Assembly: GCA_900176545.1 (NCBI GenBank)
Contig: FWXP01000005.1
Coordinates: 124,001 to 188,000, forward strand
Direction: 5' to 3'
DNA: 64,000 nt
From: Oscillospiraceae bacterium
GTDB taxonomy: Bacteria > Bacillota > Clostridia > Saccharofermentanales > Saccharofermentanaceae
Positions 7,398 through 16,842 of this stretch are shown here, piece by piece. Made by a program: the position numbers and the translations under genes. Below the pieces are notes generated by a model, which ran no database searches, was not told where the DNA came from, and was given only the letters and a program-made list of their open reading frames with translations. How positions within the stretch are numbered: position 1 is the stretch's first letter; every line of letters starts with the position of its first letter.

Positions 7398-9983
7398 ATG
7401 AAGCTTACACAAGAGACAACTCAGGTAATAGTCTTTTCAAAGCGCTTCGCCGATTCGCAGGGCGGACGCATGATATCGACGGAGCCGGTACTTGCGGCTA
7501 TAGCTGCCGTAGACAGCCCCGCCAAGGAGATACTCTCAAGGAACGGAGTCACTATGGAGAGCATCTGCGAGCTCATCTCGGCAGACGATATGGTCATCGA
7601 AGCTCCGGTCAATGACTATGAGATAGAAGAGAGCCTTCGCATGTTAAGGCTCGAGACCAAGCGGCTCTTCAACGATGCAGCCGATATCTCCAGGAGAGTC
7701 GGCATGCAGGGAGTAATAGCTCCCGAGCACCTGCTCTTTGTGCTCGCAAACAGCAGGGCCATGACGGCAAATGCGCTCCTTATAAAGGCAGGTGCGGATA
7801 TAAACGGTATCATTGACGACTTAGGATCGGAGTTTAATTCCAGAGGAGCAAGAGGTGATCTCGGAGGCAGCTTCAACGAGGCAGGCCCCGAACTCGGCGG
7901 CCCCTCAGGCAGGAACTCCAAGCGCGATAAGAATAAGAAGAACGGCAAGAAGACTCTGGATGAGTTTGGCAAGAACCTTACCCAGAGAGCTGCAGAAGGC
8001 AAGATCGATCCCGTTATCGGAAGAGAGGAAGAGATCAACCGCGTCATGCAGATACTTGCAAGAAGAACGAAGAACAATCCCTGTCTCGTGGGTGACCCCG
8101 GTGTTGGTAAGACGGCTATCGCAGAAGGTCTTGCGCTCAAGATCGCCAACGGCGACGTACCCGATATCCTCCAGGGCAAGTCCGTATACAGTATCGACAT
8201 GGGTTCCATGGTCGCAGGTTCCAAGTACAGAGGTGACTTCGAGGAGAGGATCAAGAACGTTCTTACAGAGGCAACATCAGATCCCAACATCATCCTCTTT
8301 ATAGATGAGATACATACTCTTATCGGTGCCGGCGGCGGTGAGGGTTCACTCGATGCAGCCAACATCATGAAGCCCATGCTCACCAAGAACGAGCTTCAGA
8401 TCATCGGCGCTACTACCATGGATGAATACAGTAAGTATATAGAGAAGGATTCCGCTCTCGAGAGACGTTTCCAGAAGGTCATCGTAGATGAGCCTTCCAC
8501 ATCCGAGGCTATCCAGATCCTCAAGGGCCTTCGTCCCAAGTACGAGGATCACCACAAGATCCGTATCACTGACGATGCTATCGAGCAGGCTGTAATGCTT
8601 TCCGCAAGATATGTATCCGACAGGTTCCTTCCCGATAAGGCTATCGACCTGATAGACGAGGCGGCTGCAAGGAAGAGGATCAACTTCGCGGACGATAACG
8701 AGAAGAGAAAGATAGAGGCAAGACTTAAGGAGATCGAGGAAGAGAAGACAAAGGCTGCCGAAGCACTTGAGTTCGAGAAGGCCGCAAGCCTCAAGCAGGA
8801 GGCATGTAAGCTTGAAGACAGGCTTTCCGGAATCAAGGAGAAGACTGCGCCTGATGCTGAAGGATTCACGGGTACTCTTACTGTTGACGATATCGCAGAT
8901 GTACTTTCCAAGTGGTCCGGTATCCCCGTAGCAAAGATCACGGAGAGCGATGCCGAGAGACTTAAGGGCCTCGAGGATGAGCTCAAGAAGAGAGTAATAG
9001 GCCAGGACGAGGCAGTTACCGCCATCGCCAAGGCAATAAGAAGATCGAGACTGGGACTCAAGGATCCCACAAAGCCTTCAGGAAGCTTTATCTTCCTTGG
9101 TACTACAGGTGTAGGTAAGACTGAACTTGCCAAGGCTCTGGCCGAGGTTATGTTCGGTGACGAGAACGCACTCGTACGTATCGATATGTCCGAGTATATG
9201 GAGAAGCATGACGTAAGTAAGCTCATCGGTTCTCCTCCGGGATATGTAGGTTACGATGAAGGCGGTCAGCTTACCGAGAAGGTAAGGAGACACCCTTACT
9301 CAGTCGTACTCTTCGATGAGATCGAGAAGGCTCATCCCGAGATATTCAACTCCATGCTCCAGGTATTGGACGATGGAAGACTTACAGACGGTAAGGGCAG
9401 GGTCGTAGACTTCAAGAATACGATCATCATCATGACTTCCAATATCGGTGCAAGGATGCTCACATCCGCAGCGGGAAGGAAGATCGGATTCGCGTCTGCT
9501 TCCGACGAGCACGACGAGGATGAGGCAAGCCGCGAGGGCCTTTACGGCGGCAAGTCCTACAGCGAAGCTAAGGACGTTGTCATTGATGAGCTCAAGAAGG
9601 CATTCTCTCCCGAGTTCATCAACCGTGTTGACGAGATCATCTTCTTCCGCATGCTCGGCAGGGATTCACTCATAAAGATCGTAGATCTTCTTACTGCATC
9701 CGTCGGCAAGAGAGTCAGCGACATCGGTATCGAGATCGAGCTCACCGAGGAAGCCAAGGAACTCCTCGCTAAGGAAGGCTACGATCCCCAGTATGGTGCA
9801 AGACCGTTAAGAAGAGTCATCCAGTCCATGGTAGAGGACAGCTTGTCCGAAGCTATCCTTGACGGAGTGGTATCTTCCGGTAACATCGCCAAGGTGGATG
9901 TCGAGGACGGACAGATCGTCATAAGAAACGGCGGCCCCGTTACAGTAACCGCGGACGATAACAAGGAGACTGAGCCCGCGTAA
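7398..9983 (+). CDS. clpC: ATP-dependent Clp protease ATPase subunit ClpC
   Basis: An 861-residue Hsp100 unfoldase. Two Clp-N repeats (1-145) are followed by a Gly/Lys-rich linker, AAA1 with Walker A GDPGVGKT (about 232) and FIDEIH, a middle domain with UVR-like coiled coil (about 430-480), and AAA2 with Walker A GTTGVGKT (about 567) and LFDEIEKAHPE. The C-terminal D2-small domain is complete. ClpC feeds proteins to ClpP. The Glu residues that bind phospho-arginine in Bacillus ClpC seem kept in both N-terminal repeats (STEP, APEH). It starts 4 nt after mcsB, ends the operon, and is followed by a strong terminator. Confidence 0.97.
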   Translation: MKLTQETTQVIVFSKRFADSQGGRMISTEPVLAAIAAVDSPAKEILSRNGVTMESICELISADDMVIEAPVNDYEIEESLRMLRLETKRLFNDAADISRRVGMQGVIAPEHLLFVLANSRAMTANALLIKAGADINGIIDDLGSEFNSRGARGDLGGSFNEAGPELGGPSGRNSKRDKNKKNGKKTLDEFGKNLTQRAAEGKIDPVIGREEEINRVMQILARRTKNNPCLVGDPGVGKTAIAEGLALKIANGDVPDILQGKSVYSIDMGSMVAGSKYRGDFEERIKNVLTEATSDPNIILFIDEIHTLIGAGGGEGSLDAANIMKPMLTKNELQIIGATTMDEYSKYIEKDSALERRFQKVIVDEPSTSEAIQILKGLRPKYEDHHKIRITDDAIEQAVMLSARYVSDRFLPDKAIDLIDEAAARKRINFADDNEKRKIEARLKEIEEEKTKAAEALEFEKAASLKQEACKLEDRLSGIKEKTAPDAEGFTGTLTVDDIADVLSKWSGIPVAKITESDAERLKGLEDELKKRVIGQDEAVTAIAKAIRRSRLGLKDPTKPSGSFIFLGTTGVGKTELAKALAEVMFGDENALVRIDMSEYMEKHDVSKLIGSPPGYVGYDEGGQLTEKVRRHPYSVVLFDEIEKAHPEIFNSMLQVLDDGRLTDGKGRVVDFKNTIIIMTSNIGARMLTSAAGRKIGFASASDEHDEDEASREGLYGGKSYSEAKDVVIDELKKAFSPEFINRVDEIIFFRMLGRDSLIKIVDLLTASVGKRVSDIGIEIELTEEAKELLAKEGYDPQYGARPLRRVIQSMVEDSLSEAILDGVVSSGNIAKVDVEDGQIVIRNGGPVTVTADDNKETEPA

Positions 9984-10005
9984 GAGCAAGTCAAAAGATC
10001 CCCCG

Positions 10006-10047
10006 AGAGGCAGTCACACTTTAGAGGTGAGACTGCCTCTTATATTT
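10006..10047 (+). terminator. Terminator of the ctsR-clpC operon
   Basis: A perfect 10-bp stem (AGAGGCAGTC 10006-10015 with GACTGCCTCT 10031-10040) extended by a short inner helix, then TATATTTTT. Confidence 0.9.
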
Positions 10048-10103
10048 TTGCCGTAAATCCGCTGAATATAAGATGTACAATGGGTTAACGGAAAGGGCAG
10101 ATC

Positions 10104-10982
10104 ATGAATATCAAAGATGCGGCAGTATTTATAAGTTGTATAGGGATAGTGATATCGGCGGGCGGATGTCAGGCGGAGCCGACGGATACCTCCGTCGTAA
10201 CGTCTTCCGATACTTCGGTATCTGAGGTCATCGTATCGGAGATATCTTCCGAGACATCCTTAAGGACGGGAGAGACATTAGAGATCCTTCTCGAACCGCC
10301 TTCCTGCGAGATCGAATACGATGACAACCGCTACGGCGCATATTTTACTGATCAGTATATGGATACGGTAGGGGTGCGTCTCGGTGAGGCTTATGCGAGC
10401 TCCCTGATGTTCTGCTATTCGGATCTGGACAGGGACGGTGATGACGAGCTCCTTATCGGAGACAGTTCAGGTATATATGCAGTTGTGAGCGAAGATTTCG
10501 GGATATATACAGAATCCCTTATATGGGGCTTCAATCTTTCGCAAGGACCCGTCGGAGCGGAATATATAGGAAGCGAATACTTCCTTTGCTATGTTCACAC
10601 GGGCAATCAGGGGCTGTTCTATACGAGCCGAATATACGGATATGACGGTGATCATGGCGGCTGTGGAGAATATGCTTATCTGGCGGGGTATTACGGCGAC
10701 ATTGGTGAAAGCGGATCCTCAGAGACGATGTGGGAACTTTATATCGCCAATGATCCGTCTGATCTTATGATGATAACGGGCGATGAGACCATGGATCCGG
10801 AAGATCCCAGATATACATATACCATGCTTCCTTACGGTGACTATGCCATCGGCAGGGCGGAAGATCCGCTCCTCGATGAACTGGAGAACAGCTTTGACGA
10901 ACAGGTCGCAGGCATAAGGGAGAGCTCTTCCGGTCTTACATACCTTGAATGGAGAAGTGCGGGCGATATGCTCGAAGAGTAA
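10104..10982 (+). CDS. Secreted lipoprotein of unknown function
   Basis: A 292-residue protein with a signal peptide ending in a lipobox (SAGGC, Cys about 22), so it should be lipid-anchored outside the membrane. A Ser/Thr/Glu-rich linker (about 25-60) leads to a globular part. That part contains a Ca2+-loop-like DLDRDGDDELLIGD motif near residue 115, as in VCBS/FG-GAP-type repeats. I recognise no specific family. It stands alone, between the clpC terminator and the promoter of the OFA transporter. Confidence 0.75.
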   Translation: MNIKDAAVFISCIGIVISAGGCQAEPTDTSVVTSSDTSVSEVIVSEISSETSLRTGETLEILLEPPSCEIEYDDNRYGAYFTDQYMDTVGVRLGEAYASSLMFCYSDLDRDGDDELLIGDSSGIYAVVSEDFGIYTESLIWGFNLSQGPVGAEYIGSEYFLCYVHTGNQGLFYTSRIYGYDGDHGGCGEYAYLAGYYGDIGESGSSETMWELYIANDPSDLMMITGDETMDPEDPRYTYTMLPYGDYAIGRAEDPLLDELENSFDEQVAGIRESSSGLTYLEWRSAGDMLEE

Positions 10983-11042
10983 GAGAAAGAGCTGATTTTA
11001 TTACGTTTTCGTTCCAAGATAGCCTCTAAATGACATTTTTAA

Positions 11043-11071
11043 TTGAAAAACAGGATGGATTGATATATCAT
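11043..11071 (+). promoter_or_regulatory. Promoter of the OFA-family transporter gene
   Basis: TTGAAA at 11043-11048, a 17-nt spacer and TATCAT at 11066-11071. AAGGAGGG follows close to the gene start. Confidence 0.5.
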
Positions 11072-11119
11072 TCTTCTGATTTTTTATTATTTCGCTAATC
11101 AAAGTAAGGAGGGTATCTC

Positions 11120-12460
11120 ATGGGAGCATCATCTGCTGCACAGAGCGGCTGGCGTGCGAATAAATGGATCCGCGCTGCTATCCCCGCATTGCTTCTTCAC
11201 TGCAGTATCGGTACTGTATACTGCTGGTCAATATTCAGCCAGGAGATCGCTGATTACATCGGATTTTCTAAGGGCGCTACGGAGTGGGCATTCAGCTTTG
11301 CCATCTTCTTCCTCGGTATGTCCGCGGCTTTCCTCGGCAACATCGTAGAGAAGGATATCCACAAGTCTTCCCTTATCGCTACTATCTGCTTCGCTGCAGG
11401 TATGGCAGGAACAGGATTCTTCATCTGGTACGGAGGTGCTCATCAGCACAGCCCTCTCGCACTTGTCGGTATCTACTTAAGCTACGGCTTCATAATGGGT
11501 ATAGGTCTCGGTACAGGTTATCTCTCACCCGTTAAGACACTTATGCTCTGGTTCCAGGACAGGAAGGGTCTTGCTACGGGTCTTGCAGTTGCAGGATTCG
11601 GCGCAGCCAAGGCTATCGCTTCTCCTATCATGCAGGGTATGCTTGAAGGTCTCGGCGAGACAGGTATCTACAAGATGTTCTACATCCTTGCAGGTGTTTA
11701 CTTCGTAATGATGTTCGCAGGTCACTTGCTCCTTGCTAAGCCCGCAGGCTGGGTTGAGCCTCAGGGCAAGGGAGAGAAGCCTTCCATCATCGCCGTTATC
11801 AAGACAAAGCCTATCCCCAACTACATCGGTATCTGGCTTATGTTCTACATCAACATCACTTGCGGTCTTGCACTTATCTCTCAGGAGAAGATGATCGTTA
11901 AGTGCGTAGGTCTTGCTGCTTTCGCAGGTATCATCTCCACTATCTCAGCTGTATTTAATGCAGGCGGCCGTCTCGGATTCTCCGCTTGGGCTGATACCAT
12001 GAAGGACAGAAACACTATCTACAAGTTGATCTTCGCTATCTCGATCGGATTTACTCTTCTTGTAATGTTCACACAGGGTATCAAGAACGGTGAGGGTAAC
12101 GGACTTCTTATCTTCCTCGTACTTGCACTTATCTTCCTTGTAAATGCAGGTTACGGCGGCGGATTCTCCAACGTTCCCACACTCCTTTCCGATCACTACG
12201 GAATGAGTTCCATCTCCGCTATCCACGGAATCACTCTTTCCGCTTGGGCTTTCGCAGGCCTTACGGGAAATCAGGTTGCTACTTACATCGTTAACCACTC
12301 CGGTGAGTGGATCGACCATGACGGTGTTCAGGTAAATCCCGTCGGATATCAGAACGTTCTTTACTTCACACTCGTACTTTACGTTATCGCTCTCTTCCTT
12401 TGCCTTTTCCTTGTAAAACCTACAGATAAGGCACTCGAAGCTAAGAAGGCTAAGAAGTGA
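11120..12460 (+). CDS. OFA-family MFS transporter (oxalate/formate antiporter-like)
   Basis: A 446-residue major facilitator protein with 12 predicted membrane helices. The N-terminal GTVYCWSIFSQEI and the GIGLGTGYLSPVKTLMLWFQ loop are hallmarks of the oxalate:formate antiporter family, whose members exchange small monocarboxylates or dicarboxylates. The true substrate is uncertain; many Clostridia carry OFA proteins without oxalate genes, and none is nearby. The codon choice is strongly biased like the pgk-tpi gene, suggesting high expression. It has its own promoter and terminator. Confidence 0.85.
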   Translation: MGASSAAQSGWRANKWIRAAIPALLLHCSIGTVYCWSIFSQEIADYIGFSKGATEWAFSFAIFFLGMSAAFLGNIVEKDIHKSSLIATICFAAGMAGTGFFIWYGGAHQHSPLALVGIYLSYGFIMGIGLGTGYLSPVKTLMLWFQDRKGLATGLAVAGFGAAKAIASPIMQGMLEGLGETGIYKMFYILAGVYFVMMFAGHLLLAKPAGWVEPQGKGEKPSIIAVIKTKPIPNYIGIWLMFYINITCGLALISQEKMIVKCVGLAAFAGIISTISAVFNAGGRLGFSAWADTMKDRNTIYKLIFAISIGFTLLVMFTQGIKNGEGNGLLIFLVLALIFLVNAGYGGGFSNVPTLLSDHYGMSSISAIHGITLSAWAFAGLTGNQVATYIVNHSGEWIDHDGVQVNPVGYQNVLYFTLVLYVIALFLCLFLVKPTDKALEAKKAKK

Positions 12461-12487
12461 TCTGAAGACACAACACGAATACTAAGG

Positions 12488-12516
12488 CAGCCGCGGCATC
12501 AGTCGCGGCTGTTTTT
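12488..12516 (+). terminator. Terminator of the OFA transporter gene
   Basis: Perfect 8-bp GC-rich stem CAGCCGCG (12488-12495) with CGCGGCTG (12504-12511), 8-nt loop, then TTTTT. Confidence 0.9.
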
Positions 12517-12525
12517 GCGTGGTGC

Positions 12526-12531
12526 TATAAT
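12526..12531 (+). promoter_or_regulatory. Extended -10 promoter element of the PlsC-like gene
   Basis: TGCTATAAT: a consensus -10 with a TG one base upstream, directly after the preceding terminator. No good -35 is seen, as expected for an extended -10 promoter. Confidence 0.5.
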
Positions 12532-12560
12532 ATCCATGCAAAAAGAAAAGGGGGCAACAT

Positions 12561-13895
12561 ATGCCTGACGAACTTACATTATCTAAGGAAAATAAGCCTT
12601 CGAAGAAGGAGAAGGATTACGATATCGGATGCGAACCCAGTAACTGGTACTACCACTGGGTGGGAGAGAATCTTATCGTAAAGCTCATCGCCGCCGTTAC
12701 TAATATCAAGGTCAAGCCCGATCCCGATTATCTTAAGGAAGAGGGCCCGATCATAGTTATCTCCAACCATGAATCTTATCTGGACCCCGTCGTTACCAGC
12801 ATGCTCACAAGGGGCCGTCCCGGCAACTTCGTTACGGGTGAGTTCGTATTTCGAAAGGAACCCTGGGCACATTGGTTCAAGCTGGGAGGCGCCATCCCCA
12901 AGAAGCAGTTCGTAGTAGATACGGTCTCCGTCAAGGCCATGATGAAGGTCATGAAGCGCAAGGGAGTTCTTTTTATCTACCCTGAGGCAACACGCTGTGT
13001 TGACGGAAGTACCATCACTTTCGACGACGGTGTGGCAAAGATGGCAAAGAAGGCGGGAGCCGCCATATACATAGCACATATCCACGGTGCATACCTTACT
13101 ATGCCGAGATGGAGTCACGGCAGCATAAGGCGTGGAAAGATCACCGCCGAGTTCGTCCGTAAGCTCAAGGGTGAAGACGTGAAGAACATGAGCGCCGAGG
13201 AGATACATCAGTATATCCTGGACGGCATAAGATACGACGAGAACGACTACGCAAGAGAGCATAAGATCCCTTATAAGGGAAGTAACATTGCAAAGGGTCT
13301 TCAGAACGTCGCATATATCTGCCCTAAGTGCAGCATCGAGTTCTCCATGAAGTGGGTAAAAGGAGAAGGCGGAGATAAGCTTCGCTGCGATAAGTGCGGC
13401 AATACCGTCAGGTATCTCCCAACTGGTCTTCTTGAGGGAGCGACGGAAAACGATATTTCATTCGAGGATCTTAAGAAGTGGACCGACCGGGAAAGGGAGC
13501 TCGTGGCCGAAGAGATCGCCCAAGGTGATTTTCATATGGAGCTCGACGCGGATCTGTTCAAGGTCTTCGATCCTTTGACTTTTGCCAAGACCGGAAGCGG
13601 TAAGGTGACCATAACGTCCAAGGAAGTCATCTACGAAGGAACGGATTGTGACAGTCAGCTCGGTATTCCCTATAAGAAGGACAAGCCCCTGCCGAAGTAT
13701 AAAAACAGGACTTTGGAGGGTGTGGCCAAGCCGACAAGGCAGGTCTTCGAGATCTCGTCCATGAAAGGATTATTTTCCAGATACGGAAAATATTTTGAAA
13801 TATACAGCAAGGACGGAGAGCTCTTCCGCTTCCATGTAGACGGTCAGAAAGTCTACAAAGTACAGTTGGTAGTAAAGCTTTTGGGCAGGAATTGA
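12561..13895 (+). CDS. PlsC-like lysophospholipid acyltransferase with zinc-ribbon and C-terminal extension
   Basis: A 444-residue protein. The N-terminal half is a 1-acyl-glycerol-3-phosphate acyltransferase domain: catalytic HxxxxD in SNHESYLDP (about 70), GAIPKKQF, and FIYPEATR in place of the usual PEGTR. This domain makes phosphatidic acid or remodels phospholipids at the membrane. The usual length is about 200-250 residues. Here the second half adds a four-Cys zinc ribbon (CPKC about 255 and CDKC about 278) and about 150 residues with no recognised fold. The extension is unusual and its role unknown. A single-gene unit behind an extended -10 promoter. Confidence 0.8.
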   Translation: MPDELTLSKENKPSKKEKDYDIGCEPSNWYYHWVGENLIVKLIAAVTNIKVKPDPDYLKEEGPIIVISNHESYLDPVVTSMLTRGRPGNFVTGEFVFRKEPWAHWFKLGGAIPKKQFVVDTVSVKAMMKVMKRKGVLFIYPEATRCVDGSTITFDDGVAKMAKKAGAAIYIAHIHGAYLTMPRWSHGSIRRGKITAEFVRKLKGEDVKNMSAEEIHQYILDGIRYDENDYAREHKIPYKGSNIAKGLQNVAYICPKCSIEFSMKWVKGEGGDKLRCDKCGNTVRYLPTGLLEGATENDISFEDLKKWTDRERELVAEEIAQGDFHMELDADLFKVFDPLTFAKTGSGKVTITSKEVIYEGTDCDSQLGIPYKKDKPLPKYKNRTLEGVAKPTRQVFEISSMKGLFSRYGKYFEIYSKDGELFRFHVDGQKVYKVQLVVKLLGRN

Positions 13896-13987
13896 CACTT
13901 TTATCTCGATTCTAAACATTATATAATCTTATTTGGTTCTTTAGCGCCTTCGGGTGCATGAAAATAATATTCAGGAGTGTGACGACA

Positions 13988-15940
13988 ATGGCACAGTATC
14001 TTAAGAAGAATGTAGAAGATCTTGACGTAGCCGGTAAGAGAGTCATCGTCAGAGTTGACTTCAATGTACCTCTCGACAAGGAGACAGGCACAAAGATCAC
14101 AGACGACAAGCGTATCAAGGGAGCTCTTCCCACAATCAAGTATCTTGTAGACAACAATGCGAAGGTTATCCTCGTTTCCCACCTCGGACGTCCGAAGAAC
14201 GGTCCTGAGGCTAAGTTCTCCATGAAGCCCGCAGCTGACAGACTTGCTGAGCTTATCGGTAAGCCCGTTACTCTTGCTGCTGACGTTATCGGCGAGGACG
14301 CTAAGGCTAAGGCTGCTGCTCTTAAGGACGGCGAGATCCTTATGCTCGAGAACGTAAGATTCCACAAGGAAGAGACAAAGAACGATCCTAAGTTCGCTGC
14401 TGAGCTCGCTTCCATGGCTGACCTCTATGTAAACGATGCATTCGGTACAGCTCACAGAGCACATGCTTCCACAGCAGGTCTTGCTAACTTCCTTCCTTCT
14501 GCTTCCGGATATCTCATCCAGAAGGAGATCGACTTCATCGGCGGTGCACTTTCTAACCCTCAGAGACCTTTCGTAGCTATCCTCGGCGGTGCTAAGGTAT
14601 CCGATAAGATCGGTGTAATCACAAACCTCATGGACAAGGCTGACACTATCATCATCGGTGGTGGTATGGCTTATACATTTATCGCTGCTCAGGGCGGTAA
14701 GATCGGTAACTCCCTCTTCGAGGCTGACAAGGTAGAGCTTGCTAAGGAGCTCCTTGCAAAGGCACAGGAGAAGGGCGTTAAGCTCCTCCTTCCCGAGGAT
14801 ACTGTAGTTGCTGATGATTTCTCCGCCGACGCTAACAGCCAGATCGTTCCTACAATGGAGATCCCCGACGGTTGGGAGGGTCTTGATATCGGACCTAAGA
14901 CTATCGAGAAGTTCTCTGCTGAGATCAAGGCTGCTAAGACAGTTATCTGGAACGGTCCTGCAGGCGTATTCGAGTTCGAGAAGTTCGCTGTAGGTACAAA
15001 GGCTCTTGCAGCTGCTATCGCTGAGTCCAGCGCTGTCTCCATCATCGGTGGCGGTGACTCTGCTGCTGCTATCGAGAAGCTCGGCTTCGCTGATAAGGTA
15101 TCTCACATCTCCACAGGCGGTGGTGCATCTCTCGAGTTCATCGAGGGTAAGGTACTTCCCGGTATCGATTGCCTCCTCGACAAGGAGAACGGCAGAACAT
15201 TCGCAGCAGGTAACTGGAAGATGAACTGCGGTGTTCCCGCTGATGCTGCTAAGCTCATCAACGAGCTCAAGCCTCTCGTAAAGGATGCTAAGGCTAAGAT
15301 CGCTCTCGGCGTTCCTTTCACAGCTCTTTCCGCAGCTCTTGAGGCAGCTGCTTACTCCAACATCAAGATCGCAGCTGAGAACTGCCACTTCGAGGAGAAG
15401 GGTGCTTTCACAGGTGAGATCTCTCCCCTCTGGCTTGCTAAGATGGGTGTTACATATGTAATCATCGGTCACTCCGAGCGTCGTGAGTACTTCGCTGAGA
15501 CAGACGAGACAGTAAACAAGAAGGTACACGCTGCACTTCAGTATGGTCTTAAGCCCATCATCTGCTGCGGTGAGACACTTGAGCAGAGAAAGGCTAACGT
15601 TCATAAGGACTTCATCAAGGGTCAGATCGTAGCTGCTCTCAAGGATGTTCCCGCTGACAAGATGTGCCAGATCACTATCGCTTACGAGCCTATCTGGGCT
15701 ATCGGTACTGGCGAAGTTGCTACAGACGAGCAGGCTCAGGAGATCTGTAAGCTCATCAGAGATACAGCTCGCGAGCTCTACAACGATGCTATCGCTGATG
15801 CTCTTACTATCCAGTACGGCGGATCCGTTAAGTCTACATCTGCTGCAGGCCTCTTCTCACAGCCTGACATCAACGGCGGACTTGTAGGCGGTGCTTCCCT
15901 TAAGGCTGACGAGTTCTCCAAGATCGTTCTTGCAGGCTGA
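13988..15940 (+). CDS. pgk-tpiA: Bifunctional phosphoglycerate kinase / triosephosphate isomerase fusion
   Basis: A 650-residue fusion of two glycolytic enzymes. Residues 1 to about 400 are phosphoglycerate kinase ([30 protein letters not shown]). From about 403 comes triosephosphate isomerase: NWKMN with catalytic Lys, IIGHSERR with catalytic His (about 494) and [11 protein letters not shown] with catalytic Glu (about 567). The frame continues with no break between them. I chose the ATG at 13988 because AGGAG lies 10 nt before it; the earlier ATG at 13958 has no such site. A covalent PGK-TIM enzyme is known from Thermotoga maritima. Codon use is highly biased, so expression is high. A TATAAT lies at 13922-13927. 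Confidence 0.95.
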   Translation: MAQYLKKNVEDLDVAGKRVIVRVDFNVPLDKETGTKITDDKRIKGALPTIKYLVDNNAKVILVSHLGRPKNGPEAKFSMKPAADRLAELIGKPVTLAADVIGEDAKAKAAALKDGEILMLENVRFHKEETKNDPKFAAELASMADLYVNDAFGTAHRAHASTAGLANFLPSASGYLIQKEIDFIGGALSNPQRPFVAILGGAKVSDKIGVITNLMDKADTIIIGGGMAYTFIAAQGGKIGNSLFEADKVELAKELLAKAQEKGVKLLLPEDTVVADDFSADANSQIVPTMEIPDGWEGLDIGPKTIEKFSAEIKAAKTVIWNGPAGVFEFEKFAVGTKALAAAIAESSAVSIIGGGDSAAAIEKLGFADKVSHISTGGGASLEFIEGKVLPGIDCLLDKENGRTFAAGNWKMNCGVPADAAKLINELKPLVKDAKAKIALGVPFTALSAALEAAAYSNIKIAAENCHFEEKGAFTGEISPLWLAKMGVTYVIIGHSERREYFAETDETVNKKVHAALQYGLKPIICCGETLEQRKANVHKDFIKGQIVAALKDVPADKMCQITIAYEPIWAIGTGEVATDEQAQEICKLIRDTARELYNDAIADALTIQYGGSVKSTSAAGLFSQPDINGGLVGGASLKADEFSKIVLAG

Positions 15941-15972
15941 TAAGTCTTAAGTAAGTTAAACTGAACTGAAGA

Positions 15973-16009
15973 AGATACCCTCGCTCCACACGGTGCGGGG
16001 GTATCTTTA
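15973..16009 (+). terminator. Terminator of pgk-tpi
   Basis: Stem AGATACCC (15973-15980) with GGGTATCT (15999-16006), extended by a GC-rich inner helix, then T-rich sequence. Confidence 0.8.
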
Positions 16010-16100
16010 TGCCTTACTTTACACGTAGTTATTCAATTGATGTTTTATCGGCGACATGCTACCATCTTTTTATATAAATAATAAAGAGGTGACGGATACT

Positions 16101-16823
16101 ATGTACTATATAAATTCACCGATCTATTATATCCTCGCTATCGTCGTTATGATCTGGAGCATGGCTGTCCAGGCAGGTCTGAAGTCCAAGGCGAGAAACG
16201 GCGCCGAGATAACGGCTGCCAGCGGCAAGACCGCCAATATGATCGTTCAGGAGATGCTCTCCGCGCATGAGATATACGGTATAACCATCGAGCATAAGCC
16301 CGGTGAGCTCACCGACTGCTACTCACCCAAGGAAGGCAAGATCTATCTGTCGGATACAACTTATAATCAGAATTCCATCACGGCTATCGCCGTTGCCGCG
16401 CACGAATGCGGACATGCGGTGCAGGATCACGTCAATATGCCTATCTACAGGTTCAGACAGCTCCTGGCTCCCGCTGCAGGCATCTGTTCCGTCGCAGGTG
16501 TGTATATCGTAGCCGGAGGACTTCTCCTTAACTATGCGGTAGAGAATGCGGGCGACCTCGGTTTCTTTATCTGTAATCTCGGTATAGCGATATATCTCAT
16601 CACATTCCTTTTCTACCTTGTCATGCTCCCTGTGGAGAGGGATGCCAGCAGACGTGCATATAAGGATATGAAGGAATTCGGATGGGTCGGTGACGATCAG
16701 ATAAAGCAGACATATAAGATCTTAAGAGCAGCGGGCGATACTTATGCAGTAGCTCTTGCTTCATCAGCTCTGACACTCTTCAGGCTGCTCCTTATGAGAG
16801 GTAATTCGAGAAGGAGAAGATGA
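16101..16823 (+). CDS. YugP-type membrane zinc metallopeptidase
   Basis: A 240-residue membrane protein of the YugP family. The zinc motif HExxH is present as AAHECGHAVQ (residues 101-105), with hydrophobic helices at the N-terminus, at about 125-150 and at about 160-185. Family members are predicted membrane-embedded metalloproteases; substrates are unknown. The ATG at 16101 is chosen over an in-frame ATG at 16056 because AGAGGTG precedes it by 9 nt and the family N-terminus begins here. The next gene follows by 19 nt. Confidence 0.9.
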   Translation: MYYINSPIYYILAIVVMIWSMAVQAGLKSKARNGAEITAASGKTANMIVQEMLSAHEIYGITIEHKPGELTDCYSPKEGKIYLSDTTYNQNSITAIAVAAHECGHAVQDHVNMPIYRFRQLLAPAAGICSVAGVYIVAGGLLLNYAVENAGDLGFFICNLGIAIYLITFLFYLVMLPVERDASRRAYKDMKEFGWVGDDQIKQTYKILRAAGDTYAVALASSALTLFRLLLMRGNSRRRR

Positions 16824-16842
16824 CCAGTGGAGGTGACGCACC

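Noticed and set aside
13892-13927. TTGACA and TATAAT before pgk-tpi as one promoter
   Set aside because: The spacing is 24 nt, too long for sigma-A. The TATAAT alone may be real, but no matching -35 was found.
13958-13987. Upstream ATG for pgk-tpi ([10 protein letters not shown] start)
   Set aside because: No ribosome-binding site. The ATG at 13988 has AGGAG and gives the normal PGK N-terminus.
13919-15604. 561-codon open frame on the minus strand across pgk-tpi
   Set aside because: Shadow of the biased codon use of the real gene; Leu/Ser-rich, no ribosome-binding site, no known domain.
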